Below, piece after piece: positions 1 through 8,885 of a stretch of 64,000 nucleotides of DNA. Position numbers and translations under genes: made by a program. How positions within the stretch are numbered: the stretch's first letter is position 1; every line of letters begins with the position of its first letter. Where the stretch lies: the NCBI GenBank assembly GCA_030425485.1, contig JAUIAM010000013.1, positions 1 to 64,000 of the forward strand, in the 5' to 3' direction. The notes below the pieces were generated by a model. The model did no database searches and was not told where the DNA came from. It worked only from the letters and a program-made list of their open reading frames with translations. Origin of the DNA: Verrucomicrobiia bacterium (GTDB lineage Bacteria; Verrucomicrobiota; Verrucomicrobiia; Opitutales; Cerasicoccaceae).

Positions 1-105
1 GGCTTTCGAAGTGGTGTGAATCCAGATTCATGAACTGAGAAAACGGAAAAAGACGCGAAAAGACCCTTTTCTCCCGACCTTGATGAATTTGAAGACACGA
101 CCTAG
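1..105. repeat. MITE-like element A, copy 1 (left part cut by window edge)
   Basis: Positions 1-105 match the last 105 bases of the complete 165-bp copy at 20052-20216 with only a few substitutions. It ends in the same terminal sequence (TTTGAAGACACGACCTAG). The left inverted end lies outside the window. The element is noncoding here; short reading frames across it are not credible genes. See the complete copies for the end structure. Confidence 0.85.
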
Positions 106-295
106 TGTTATGTTAGCTAAGTTCCTGGCAAAAGTTTTGGGTGCAACTCAGTTTGGATGCTCCTTTGGGATTGCTGCTTGCAGCAATCCCAAACGCGATG
201 CGGTAGCATCGAAAGTGCAGGCTTTGCCTGCCGCGGGTGCGGGCTGCGTAAGCCCGCAAATCTTTATTGAAAGAACTAGGCTAACGATACACTAG
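102..295. repeat. Second TIR-bounded element carrying a chain of four hairpins
   Basis: The ends at 102-124 and 273-295 are imperfect inverted repeats of 23 bp (18 of 23 identical, both beginning CTAGTGT when read inward). The CTAG at 102-105 is shared with the end of the neighbouring MITE-like element. Inside are four successive hairpins: 164-193 (13-bp perfect stem, loop CTTG), 196-211 (CGATGC/GCATCG), 217-231 (GCAGGC/GCCTGC) and 239-257 (GCGGGCT/AGCCCGC). A closely related hairpin block lies at 32232-32323, and an orphan end of the same type at 19798-19820. No transposase is encoded, so this looks like a non-autonomous element. The mobility is inferred, not shown. Confidence 0.7.
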
Positions 296-389
296 GTTGT
301 ATTAGCCCCCGGTAAGCTCGCTGTAAAACGCACGTTTTTTGAAACAACGGCGTGCATCTTGCGCCGGTTTCCGGCAAGATACTCCCAGC

Positions 390-1331
390 ATGAGAATTGG
401 CGTCATCGATATCGGCAGTAATTCGATCAAACTTCTCGTGGCCGAAACGGGCTCAAGTCTGGCCGCGCTCTACCAGACAACGCTGGAGACACGCATCAGC
501 GCAGGCATTAGTAAGGACAAACCTGTCCTGAGCACAGAAGCAATTTCCTCCGCCACCCAGGCCGTGGTCAAGCTCATCGCCGAGGCCAAGAAATTCGCCC
601 CGGAGCAGTTTGCCATCGTGGCCACCAGCGCTGTGCGAGACGCCGTAAACCGCGACGCCTTTATCGACCGCGTGCAGGACGTGACAGGCCACCGACTGCG
701 CGTGCTCTCGGGCAGGGAGGAGGCGGCCTACATCGGGCGCGCCATCACCACCGACCCCCTGCTCTCGCAGTACCGCGCCTTTACCCTGTGCGACCTCGGC
801 GGCGGCAGCCTGGAGTTCATCCGTATCGAAGGCGGCGAGATCAAGAGCAAGGTCAGCCTGCAACTCGGTGCCGTGCGGCTATTGGAGCTCTTCATCAAAG
901 ACCCGCGCCAGCCCATGGACGAGGACACCGAGGAGCTGATCCGCGCCTATGTACGCGAGAAAATCGAGGAGTCCGGCTTCGCCCATCTCATCGGGCAAAA
1001 CCAGCTCGCCGCCACCGGGGGCGCGGTCAACGTCGCCCGCGCCATCCGCGCCAGTTGGCTCGGCCAGGACTACGCCGGGAGCGACTCCAACATCACCCTC
1101 ACCTATTTAAAGTACCTCAAGGAAGAGCTCTGCCGTATGACGCTGGCCGAGCGGCAGCGGATACCCGACCTGCCCAAGCCGCGGGCCGACATCATGCCCG
1201 TGGCCGTGGTCACCCTGCTAGCCGTGGCCGAGTACGCCGGAGCCCAGGGCTTTATCCACTCCCTGCACAACCTCCGCTTTGGCATCGCCGCCGAGTACGG
1301 CGACGAGACTGTCGGCCTCGGTCTGAGCTAG
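390..1331 (+). CDS. ppx: Ppx/GppA-family phosphatase (exopolyphosphatase-like)
   Basis: A 313-residue protein of the ASKHA-fold Ppx/GppA family, which hydrolyses inorganic polyphosphate or pppGpp in the cytoplasm. It has the N-terminal phosphate-binding loop DIGSNSIKLLV (residues 7-17), the ATSAVRDA segment near residue 80, the SGREEA segment with the likely catalytic Glu near 107, and the second glycine loop CDLGGGSLE near 135. It stops after the core Ppx-GppA domain, without the HD-like C-terminal domain of the E. coli enzymes, like the short Ppx proteins of other phyla. The start at 390 is preferred because the family begins with MRIGVIDIGSNS; an upstream in-frame ATG at 339 would add 17 unrelated residues. 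The stop codon lies inside a CTAG that begins a short repeat (1328-1347). Which substrate it prefers cannot be told from sequence. Confidence 0.9.
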   Translation: MRIGVIDIGSNSIKLLVAETGSSLAALYQTTLETRISAGISKDKPVLSTEAISSATQAVVKLIAEAKKFAPEQFAIVATSAVRDAVNRDAFIDRVQDVTGHRLRVLSGREEAAYIGRAITTDPLLSQYRAFTLCDLGGGSLEFIRIEGGEIKSKVSLQLGAVRLLELFIKDPRQPMDEDTEELIRAYVREKIEESGFAHLIGQNQLAATGGAVNVARAIRASWLGQDYAGSDSNITLTYLKYLKEELCRMTLAERQRIPDLPKPRADIMPVAVVTLLAVAEYAGAQGFIHSLHNLRFGIAAEYGDETVGLGLS

Positions 1332-1347
1332 GCTGTGTATGCAAACC
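1328..1347. repeat. 20-bp repeat end CTAGGCTGTGTATGCAAACC, copy 1
   Basis: The same 20 bases recur exactly at 32194-32213, and the flanks then diverge. They resemble the outer end of MITE-like element A (CTAG-GGCTGTGT..CAAA), so they may be the end of a related element family. The copy overlaps the stop codon of the upstream phosphatase gene. Confidence 0.6.
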
Positions 1348-1364
1348 GTGAGCATGGGGTCACC

Positions 1365-1871
1365 TCACCCCACCCCGGTCAATTCCTTCTCCTCAGACTC
1401 TGCTGCCTGCGCTGTCTTGATGTTCTGGTAGGCCAGATTGAGCACGGACTCAGCAGTCGGCTCGGGGAGCTCACCCAGAGCCTGAATGGACTCCGCGGCC
1501 TGGTACGAAATCTCCCGGCTCGCCTTCACGACGGATTTATCAAAACCGGCGCAGTTATCCGCCTCATCGATCACCATCTGCATACTGTTGAGGTAGTTGA
1601 GCAGGATGTGGTGCGCCCCTTCGACGATTTTATAGTAAAGTTCTTCCCGCTCCAAGGCCGCGGCCAGCAGCCGCATATGGTGACGTCTGACTAAAACCCG
1701 CAGCAGCAGCGTCGTCACCAAAACATAGAACCAGCCTTTGAGCGTCTGCTGGAGCAGCACTTCGGAGGAGACCGTAGAAAAAAGCGCAACAATCGTGTCC
1801 GAGACGATGATCCAGATCGCACCCATCGCAAAATAGATAAGCGGAATCTTATCGTATGCCTTAATCTTCAT
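1365..1871 (-). CDS. Small membrane protein with DHp-like helical hairpin (orphan sensor-kinase fragment?)
   Basis: 168 residues. Two hydrophobic segments near residues 10-30 and 43-60 (IPLIYFAMGAIWIIVSD is typical of the membrane anchor of PAS/histidine-kinase proteins) are followed by a cytoplasmic helical region. The motif GAHHILLNYLNSMQMV (about 83-98) resembles the dimerisation/phosphoacceptor helix of histidine kinases. No ATPase domain follows, in this frame or the others. The C-terminus is acidic (EEKEL). It lies alone on the minus strand, convergent with the phosphatase gene. It could be a stand-alone dimerising membrane sensor or phosphotransfer protein, or a remnant of a kinase. 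Function is not known. Confidence 0.7.
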   Translation of the reverse strand: MKIKAYDKIPLIYFAMGAIWIIVSDTIVALFSTVSSEVLLQQTLKGWFYVLVTTLLLRVLVRRHHMRLLAAALEREELYYKIVEGAHHILLNYLNSMQMVIDEADNCAGFDKSVVKASREISYQAAESIQALGELPEPTAESVLNLAYQNIKTAQAAESEEKELTGVG

Positions 1872-2051
1872 CTTGTGACTTACTTACAGACAATGCATTC
1901 CATGCGTGATACGTTTTTCTCAGTATCGCCACCCTCAACCGGCACGCAATCTAATAAGTGCGTTGAGCAAAACTTATAAGCACCCATCCACCGTCAGGGC
2001 AAACAGCATGGCGCACGATCAGTCTTACCGCGAGCTGACGCGACTAGACAC

Positions 2052-2084
2052 AAAAAGAGCCGCCACAGGGTGGTGGCAGCTCTT
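2052..2084 (-). terminator. Intrinsic terminator of argG
   Basis: The inverted repeat AGAGC-c-GCCAC (2056-2066) / GTGGC-a-GCTCT (2073-2083) has a 6-nt loop. Read on the minus strand it is followed by five T residues (complement of 2052-2056). It lies 25 bases after the argG stop codon. Confidence 0.8.
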
Positions 2085-2108
2085 GAAACTTAATCCGGAG
2101 GAATTTTC

Positions 2109-3350
<1,242 letters not shown>

Positions 3351-3584
3351 ATGCCCTCTGAGGATGCGAATCTGCACGCAGAGTCAATGCTAGTTGTGGG
3401 TTTCCAACCTATAGTTCGCAAGTATCCCTCTGGCCGCCCTCACCCCCGACCACGGCTTTTTGTCAAAAAAATACGAATAACTCCCCTCATCAAATGCATC
3501 TAGCTTGAGCCGGGAATATTGACTAGATAGCGTGCTCAAAAATGCGTGCGTACGCACCATCAAGATCATCCTTTGCCATCATTC

Positions 3585-6005
3585 ATGAGAAAAGCTACCT
3601 GCACCTTAGTACTCGCCACCCTGATGGGGCTCTACGCCCCGGCCAAAGCCACGCCGTCGGAGTTCCCGATCACCTTCGATGCATCGGCGCTCACGGACGC
3701 CTCCACCGACGAAATCTTCGTCTGCTTTCAGGCTAAAAGCGCTCAGGTAACCGTTGGCACAGAAACCGTGACCATTAGCGGTAACTACATCACCTCGGTC
3801 TCGGACGGTGGCACGCCCAAGCCCAGCGACCCGATGATCGGAAAGTTCACCTCGAAGGGGTACTCGCTTAGCACCATCGCTTCGGAGGGGTTCACGGTTG
3901 TCTATGCCGACTCCCTCATCGCCTACATCACTTACGGCTCAGCCGACGGCGTCGAACTCCAGACCGCCGCCCCTTCGCAGTTCACCACCCCGACACGCTT
4001 CTCCCAGTTTGAAATTTCCTTTGGCAACGTACCCGGTGAACCCGGTTTTCAGTCCGGCGCCGACTTAACCAATATTTCCCAGTTTGGCGGCTCGCTAAAG
4101 ATGGAGCTGCTCGACACCAACAGCAGTGTCCTCTCCTATGCCAGTAATAGTCAGGATACCGCCACGATGTTCACAGACCTCGCCGCCACCACCACCGATG
4201 CGAGCTACTCCACACTGATCAATTTCGTCCCGGCATTTGGAGGAAACAGCTCCTATACCGAGTACGTGCGCATCATCGGGCCCAATAGCTACCCCTCCAG
4301 CATCCAGGGCTTGGCCTACACAGGCTTTCCCTACGCCGACTTCAACGCCTACCTGAAAACCCTGCTTACCAACAACAAGTCTGCCGGCGATCCCAAGGTT
4401 TCGACCAACGTGGTCCCGGGTTTTCTGAAGAATCTGAAACCCGGCGTCGACCACGGGCAGTCTGGCGCGGTTGGCCTCAAGGCCGAAGGCACCGGCACCT
4501 CCCTCTCCGGCAAGACCGCAGACGGAAAGAAATCTGAAACCCTGGACATCACCCAAGGCGACACCTACAACTTCGACTATCAATTTGACGCTAGCATCGT
4601 AGAGGTTGAGGCCCCCTCGGGGGATTCGAATGGCACCTACGCGGTTCAGCTTAGAGGCGCGCTTTTCATCAGCGACGCAACGGATACCCTCCGCCTTGAT
4701 GATCTGGAGATCAGTATCGAGGCAGACAGCGCAGCCGCGCCCTACATGACGCAGTTTCTCTACCTCCAGACCATGGGCAAGTACTCCGACTATACCGACG
4801 GGAAGAATGCGGCGCTCGGCATCAGCTACAACAGCAAGTGGAAGGACGTCATGACTGTCATGGGCGAGAGCAATATGTTCCAGAACATCTTGGAGCGCAT
4901 CGGCGGGGACTTTTCCGAAGGCATACTCTCAGGCCTGGTCGGCAGCAGCACCCAAGTCAATGTGGATGGCACCATGACTGACATCAGTGCCCTTTCCAGC
5001 TACCAATGGTTTCAGGAGCAGCTTTTGACCGACAAGGCCTACTCCATCGCTCAGACCAGCACGCCCTACTACTCGCAATGGGGCAATGTCATCTACAAGC
5101 ATGCACCCGGCAAGGATGTCGGTACGGCCGCAGGCTCCTTCAACTACGGCTCGGTCTATGGTTCGCCCTACGACGACCGCTTCGACACCGTCCTGCTCAG
5201 CCCCGGCCTCAATGGCGCGGTATCCATGAACATCGTTCTGCTTAGCGACGGTGCCATGAGCACCCTGAACCCGGATATCCCGGTCTTTCCCATTGTCGCC
5301 TACGCACCTCCACAGGGCCAACAACCCAAACCCTCGGCCCTCAATGAAAGCGATTACGGCGCAGTCTCCCCCTCCGGCACAGGCAGCACCTTGGGCAGTG
5401 AGTTGACCTTTACCGCCACTCCCAAGCCCGGCTACAAGTTCATCAGCTGGCTGGTCAACGACACCATTGTCCCGGCCAACGACACGACCAACCCGATCAC
5501 GATTACGCTCGATGCCAGCAATCTCTACAGCGCAGTCCCCACCGTGCCGACCCAGATCTACCTGAAGATGCAGGCTGCCTTCACCCAGGACACCAGCGAC
5601 GCCGACGGCGACTCACTCACGGCCTACGAAGAGATCGTCCTCTACGGCACCAACCCCAACCTCTTCGACACCGATGGTGATGGCATCAGCGACGGGCAGG
5701 AAACCACTGTCGGGCTCGACCCGCTCGTCTCCAATACCAACCTCGTCGAACTCTTTCAAGACAACGCCCCGCAGTTTGGCATGGTGAGCGAGGACCACCG
5801 CAGTATCCTCTTCATTGGCTCAGAGCTCGACCGCAATGGCGAGAACATCGAACTCTCGCTCCAGCCCTATATTGGCGACGACATCGAGTCGCTTAGCCCG
5901 CTGGGGAGCCCGATCAACCTCTCTGTCCCGGACACCTTCGACTCCATCATGTTCTTCCAGCTCGGCACCTCCGTCAGCCTGCCAGCGGCAAGCGCAGTTG
6001 AATAG
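3585..6005 (+). CDS. Large exported protein with InlB-type repeat and calcium-binding TSP3-like repeats
   Basis: 806 residues with a Sec signal peptide (MRKATCTLVLATLMGLYAPAKA, cleavage near residue 22). Residues 25 to about 590 are Ser/Thr/Gly-rich beta-type sequence with no family I recognise. Around 600-660 the sequence GSTLGSELTFTATPKPGYKFISWLVN matches the divergent InlB B-repeat / listeria-type beta-grasp repeats common in verrucomicrobial surface proteins. It is followed by two Asp-rich loops (DADGDSLTAYEE and DTDGDGISDGQE) of the thrombospondin type 3 / dockerin-like calcium-binding kind. No PEP-CTERM anchor or autotransporter barrel is visible, so it is probably secreted or periplasmic. 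ATG 3585 is chosen because it places the signal peptide at the N-terminus. Cleavage and location are inferred. Confidence 0.8.
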   Translation: MRKATCTLVLATLMGLYAPAKATPSEFPITFDASALTDASTDEIFVCFQAKSAQVTVGTETVTISGNYITSVSDGGTPKPSDPMIGKFTSKGYSLSTIASEGFTVVYADSLIAYITYGSADGVELQTAAPSQFTTPTRFSQFEISFGNVPGEPGFQSGADLTNISQFGGSLKMELLDTNSSVLSYASNSQDTATMFTDLAATTTDASYSTLINFVPAFGGNSSYTEYVRIIGPNSYPSSIQGLAYTGFPYADFNAYLKTLLTNNKSAGDPKVSTNVVPGFLKNLKPGVDHGQSGAVGLKAEGTGTSLSGKTADGKKSETLDITQGDTYNFDYQFDASIVEVEAPSGDSNGTYAVQLRGALFISDATDTLRLDDLEISIEADSAAAPYMTQFLYLQTMGKYSDYTDGKNAALGISYNSKWKDVMTVMGESNMFQNILERIGGDFSEGILSGLVGSSTQVNVDGTMTDISALSSYQWFQEQLLTDKAYSIAQTSTPYYSQWGNVIYKHAPGKDVGTAAGSFNYGSVYGSPYDDRFDTVLLSPGLNGAVSMNIVLLSDGAMSTLNPDIPVFPIVAYAPPQGQQPKPSALNESDYGAVSPSGTGSTLGSELTFTATPKPGYKFISWLVNDTIVPANDTTNPITITLDASNLYSAVPTVPTQIYLKMQAAFTQDTSDADGDSLTAYEEIVLYGTNPNLFDTDGDGISDGQETTVGLDPLVSNTNLVELFQDNAPQFGMVSEDHRSILFIGSELDRNGENIELSLQPYIGDDIESLSPLGSPINLSVPDTFDSIMFFQLGTSVSLPAASAVE

Positions 6006-6087
6006 CAACGTGGGCAAAGTCTAAATCGCGGCATCCGGCACTTTCTTCCTTCCCTTCGGCTGTATTTTCCCAAGAATCAGCCGCGCT

Positions 6088-7317
6088 ATGACGCCAAAGA
6101 AAGTCGGAATCCTGACCGCCGGGGGCCTCGCGCCCTGCCTCTCCTCCGCCATTGGAGGCTTGATTGAACGCTACACCGAGATTGCTCCGGAAGTAGAAAT
6201 CATCTGCTACCGTGGAGGCTACAAAGGCCTGCTCCAGGGCGATTTCATTACCGTCACGCCGGAGATGCGCGCCAACGCTGCCATCCTCCACCGCCACGGC
6301 GGCAGCCCCATCGGCAACAGCCGCGTGAAGCTGACCAACGTCAAGGACTGCGTGAAGCGTGGCCTGGTCAAGGAAGGCGAAAACCCGCAGAAGGTCGCCG
6401 CGGACCGCTTGGTCAAGGACGGCGTGGACGTGCTGCACACCATCGGCGGGGATGACACCAACACCGCCGCTGCCGACCTGGCCAAGTTTCTCCACGAGAA
6501 CGGCTACGAGCTGCAAGTCATCGGCCTGCCCAAGACCATCGACAACGACGTCTTTCCGATCAAGCAAAGCCTCGGCGCATGGACCGCAGCCGAAGAAGGC
6601 GCCAAGTATTTCCGCAATGTCGTCGGTGAGCACAACGCCAACCCGCGCATGCTCATTGTCCACGAAGTCATGGGCCGCAACTGCGGCTGGCTCACCGCCG
6701 CCACCGCGCAGGCTTACCGCGAAAACATCCTCGGGGACCGCGGCTTCGTCCCCGGCCTGGGCCTGACCGAAAAGCGTCTCGACGTGCACGCGATCTTTAT
6801 CCCCGAAATGGAAATCGACATCGCCGCCGAGGCCGAGCGCCTCAAGGCAGTCATGGACGAGCACGACTGCGTCAACATCTTCATCAGCGAAGGCGCTGGC
6901 GTGGAGAGCATCGTGAAGGAAATGGAAGCTGCGGGTAAGACTGTCGAGCGCGACGCCTTTGGCCACATCAAGCTCGATACCATCAACCCCGGCCAGTACT
7001 TCGCCAAGGAGTTTGCGGCCAAGCTTGATGCCGAAAAGACCATGGTCCAGAAGAGCGGCTACTTCTCCCGCGCCGCCCCGGCCAATGTCGATGACCTGCG
7101 CCTGATCAAGTCCTGCACCGACCTTGCCGTGCAGTGCGCCTTCGAGGGCAAAAGCGGCGTGATCGGCCACGATGAGGATCAGAACAACGTCCTGCGTGCG
7201 ATTGAATTCGAGCGCATCAAGGGCGGCAAGCCCTTCGACATCGACACGCCGTGGTTCGGCGAGCTGCTCGGTGCCATCGGCCAGACCAAGGGCGCCCGAC
7301 AGGAAGTCGAGCACTGA
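6088..7317 (+). CDS. pfp: Pyrophosphate-dependent 6-phosphofructokinase
   Basis: 409 residues, PfkA superfamily. It phosphorylates fructose 6-phosphate reversibly with PPi in glycolysis or gluconeogenesis. The nucleotide/PPi site carries GGDDTN (120-125), with Asp where ATP-dependent enzymes have Gly, and the substrate motif is PKTIDND (148-154), with Lys instead of Gly. Both substitutions mark PPi-dependent enzymes. MGRNCGWLT (about 192-200), which contributes to sugar-phosphate binding, is also present. The start MTPKKVGILTAGG places the N-terminal loop normally. The next gene begins 3 bases after its stop, so the two are probably co-transcribed. Confidence 0.93.
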   Translation: MTPKKVGILTAGGLAPCLSSAIGGLIERYTEIAPEVEIICYRGGYKGLLQGDFITVTPEMRANAAILHRHGGSPIGNSRVKLTNVKDCVKRGLVKEGENPQKVAADRLVKDGVDVLHTIGGDDTNTAAADLAKFLHENGYELQVIGLPKTIDNDVFPIKQSLGAWTAAEEGAKYFRNVVGEHNANPRMLIVHEVMGRNCGWLTAATAQAYRENILGDRGFVPGLGLTEKRLDVHAIFIPEMEIDIAAEAERLKAVMDEHDCVNIFISEGAGVESIVKEMEAAGKTVERDAFGHIKLDTINPGQYFAKEFAAKLDAEKTMVQKSGYFSRAAPANVDDLRLIKSCTDLAVQCAFEGKSGVIGHDEDQNNVLRAIEFERIKGGKPFDIDTPWFGELLGAIGQTKGARQEVEH

Positions 7318-7320
7318 TTT

Positions 7321-8379
7321 ATGCACGAAACACCGCCATCTCTATCCCCAATAGCCCCCGACAAGAAACACTCCAGTCCCGAGCGCACGGCCAAGTTTGA
7401 ATTGAACCGCCTCGGGAAGGGGGTGTTGATTGTCGGCGCCATCGTAGCCATCCTGGGTGGGCTCTTAATGTCTGCCCCCCAGGATAATGAGTCCTTTAAG
7501 ATCGGCAATATCACTGGTCGATTGTTTGCTATCATCCTCATCCCCTACTTTGCGGGTTGGCTCAGCTGGCGCCTGTCAGGAAAGCGCAAAGGCTCGGGAA
7601 ATCTCCCCCTCATCGTCCTCGGAAGCTTATTTGTACTGGGCAATATAGCCATACTGGTTTCTGCGGCCAGTAAGAAGCTTGAGCAGGCAGAACTGCAAGC
7701 GAGCGCCTTGGAAAAAGCCCAAAAGGCCAAACAGAGTCTACGGCAGGCCTATCAGGATGACAGTGATCTACCGGATAGTCAGATTATCAACTCCTTTAAT
7801 GAAATCATCTTCCTGCTGGAAGACATGGCAGCGAGACCCGGCTCGAATGATGAAATCATTAAGCAGGAAACGATCGGCATGCTCTCAGAGATACGCCAGG
7901 GACTCATCACATACAGCCAAAACCTGAAGCGTTTTGAGGCCGAAGTGTCTCTCCATGCGAGCGATTTGGTCTCGCAGCAGGTAATCGCTGACATGCGCGC
8001 CACTATCCAGAAAGCAGACGCGAGCATCGTCGAACTGCTCGAACTGTACGACAACATGGAAACAAACATCAAGTTGCGCTTCACCAAGAGAGGGCTGCCC
8101 ATTAGCGAAATTAACCGATTCTTGCCTTCATTCGATTTCAACAATATTCGCAATATCGCCAATATCTACCAGCTTGAGCATGTCTACATGAAGGAAGCAG
8201 ACGCCCTGCTGGCACTACTCCAGGACAACTGGAATCGTTGGGAGTACTCCGCAGAGGATGACACCGTGTATTTTGACGACGACGCTTTAATTGAAGAATA
8301 CAATTACCGATTTAAAAAATTGACCATGCTCGAAGAAAAAGCGGCTGAAACCCACGTAGAGTACATGCGCAACTTGTAA
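7321..8379 (+). CDS. Membrane protein with three TM segments and a long coiled-coil-like C-terminal region
   Basis: 352 residues, family not recognised. A polar N-terminus is followed by hydrophobic segments near 36-54, 68-87 and 97-117. From about 118 onward the sequence is helical and charged (heptad-like KLEQAELQASALEKAQKAKQ), with a long acidic tail rich in Asp/Glu/Tyr (YSAEDDTVYFDDDALIEEY). The start codon is 3 bases after the phosphofructokinase stop, implying translational coupling. A strong terminator follows at 8401-8432. It may be a membrane scaffold or stress sensor; the link to phosphofructokinase may be only transcriptional. Confidence 0.7.
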   Translation: MHETPPSLSPIAPDKKHSSPERTAKFELNRLGKGVLIVGAIVAILGGLLMSAPQDNESFKIGNITGRLFAIILIPYFAGWLSWRLSGKRKGSGNLPLIVLGSLFVLGNIAILVSAASKKLEQAELQASALEKAQKAKQSLRQAYQDDSDLPDSQIINSFNEIIFLLEDMAARPGSNDEIIKQETIGMLSEIRQGLITYSQNLKRFEAEVSLHASDLVSQQVIADMRATIQKADASIVELLELYDNMETNIKLRFTKRGLPISEINRFLPSFDFNNIRNIANIYQLEHVYMKEADALLALLQDNWNRWEYSAEDDTVYFDDDALIEEYNYRFKKLTMLEEKAAETHVEYMRNL

Positions 8380-8400
8380 TTATTTGGGTCTATCTACGTA

Positions 8401-8432
8401 AAAAAGCCGACGAGTTTCCTCGTCGGCTTTTT
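8401..8432 (+). terminator. Intrinsic terminator after the pfp operon (possibly bidirectional)
   Basis: The perfect 9-bp stem GCCGACGAG (8406-8414) / CTCGTCGGC (8419-8427) has loop TTTC, five A upstream and five T downstream. The A-tract means it could also stop transcription of the minus-strand gene ending at 8463. Confidence 0.9.
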
Positions 8433-8462
8433 GCGTTAGAAAGCGCTACTGTGCTCAGCTCT

Positions 8463-8675
8463 TTACAGAAGATGTGACAACCCGTTCAGGCGTCGGCGTT
8501 GACTGCGCTTGCGCAGGAGCGTGACCAAGCCGATGACCACCAGCACAAATACGGCGATGGATACCCCCATACCAAAGGTAATGAAGGTGCTTGCATGCAC
8601 AGCATCCGTATCGGCAGCGTGCAGCGACGCGGTCACCAGAAAGGCGACCATGATGAGAACAGAGTTTTTTATCAT
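8463..8675 (-). CDS. Small exported single-pass membrane protein
   Basis: 70 residues, beginning MIKNSVLIMVAFLVTASLHA, a convincing signal peptide with cleavage after AxA near residue 20. A short exposed segment (ADTDAVHAS) is followed by a hydrophobic TM (about 29-52) and a basic tail RKRSQRRR. The topology would be N-out, C-in, as in small sortable or stress-related envelope peptides. The ATG at 8675 is preferred because upstream in-frame starts add 24 residues without signal character. Convergent with the pfp operon and sharing its terminator. Function is not known. Confidence 0.55.
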   Translation of the reverse strand: MIKNSVLIMVAFLVTASLHAADTDAVHASTFITFGMGVSIAVFVLVVIGLVTLLRKRSQRRRLNGLSHLL

Positions 8676-8885
8676 TAGTAATGCAGCGTAATCGGAGTAG
8701 TAGTATGAATATCGAGCGTCTGCCACCGTGGCGGCGTCTACTCTCAATACATAATAACAGGTTTACAGAAATGACTGATTTTCGCAAGCCAAATTCCCCC
8801 AGACTGTGTTTTTGCCGAAAAGGTTTTCAAGTTTGCACTGGCAGGAACAATGCCCATCGTATGGCTGTCGGCCTAATCAATCGGT

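Noticed and set aside
190-270. Hairpin chain considered as a CRISPR array
   Set aside because: The repeated units differ in sequence, have no constant repeat-spacer spacing and no cas genes are nearby.
80-295. Short open frame on the plus strand at the window start (71 codons)
   Set aside because: It runs through the end of a MITE-like element and the hairpin repeat; the translation follows palindromes and has no protein-like features.
5974-7326. Long minus-strand frame (450 codons) opposite the phosphofructokinase gene
   Set aside because: Pure antisense shadow of a clear enzyme gene in GC-rich DNA; its translation has no recognisable motif.
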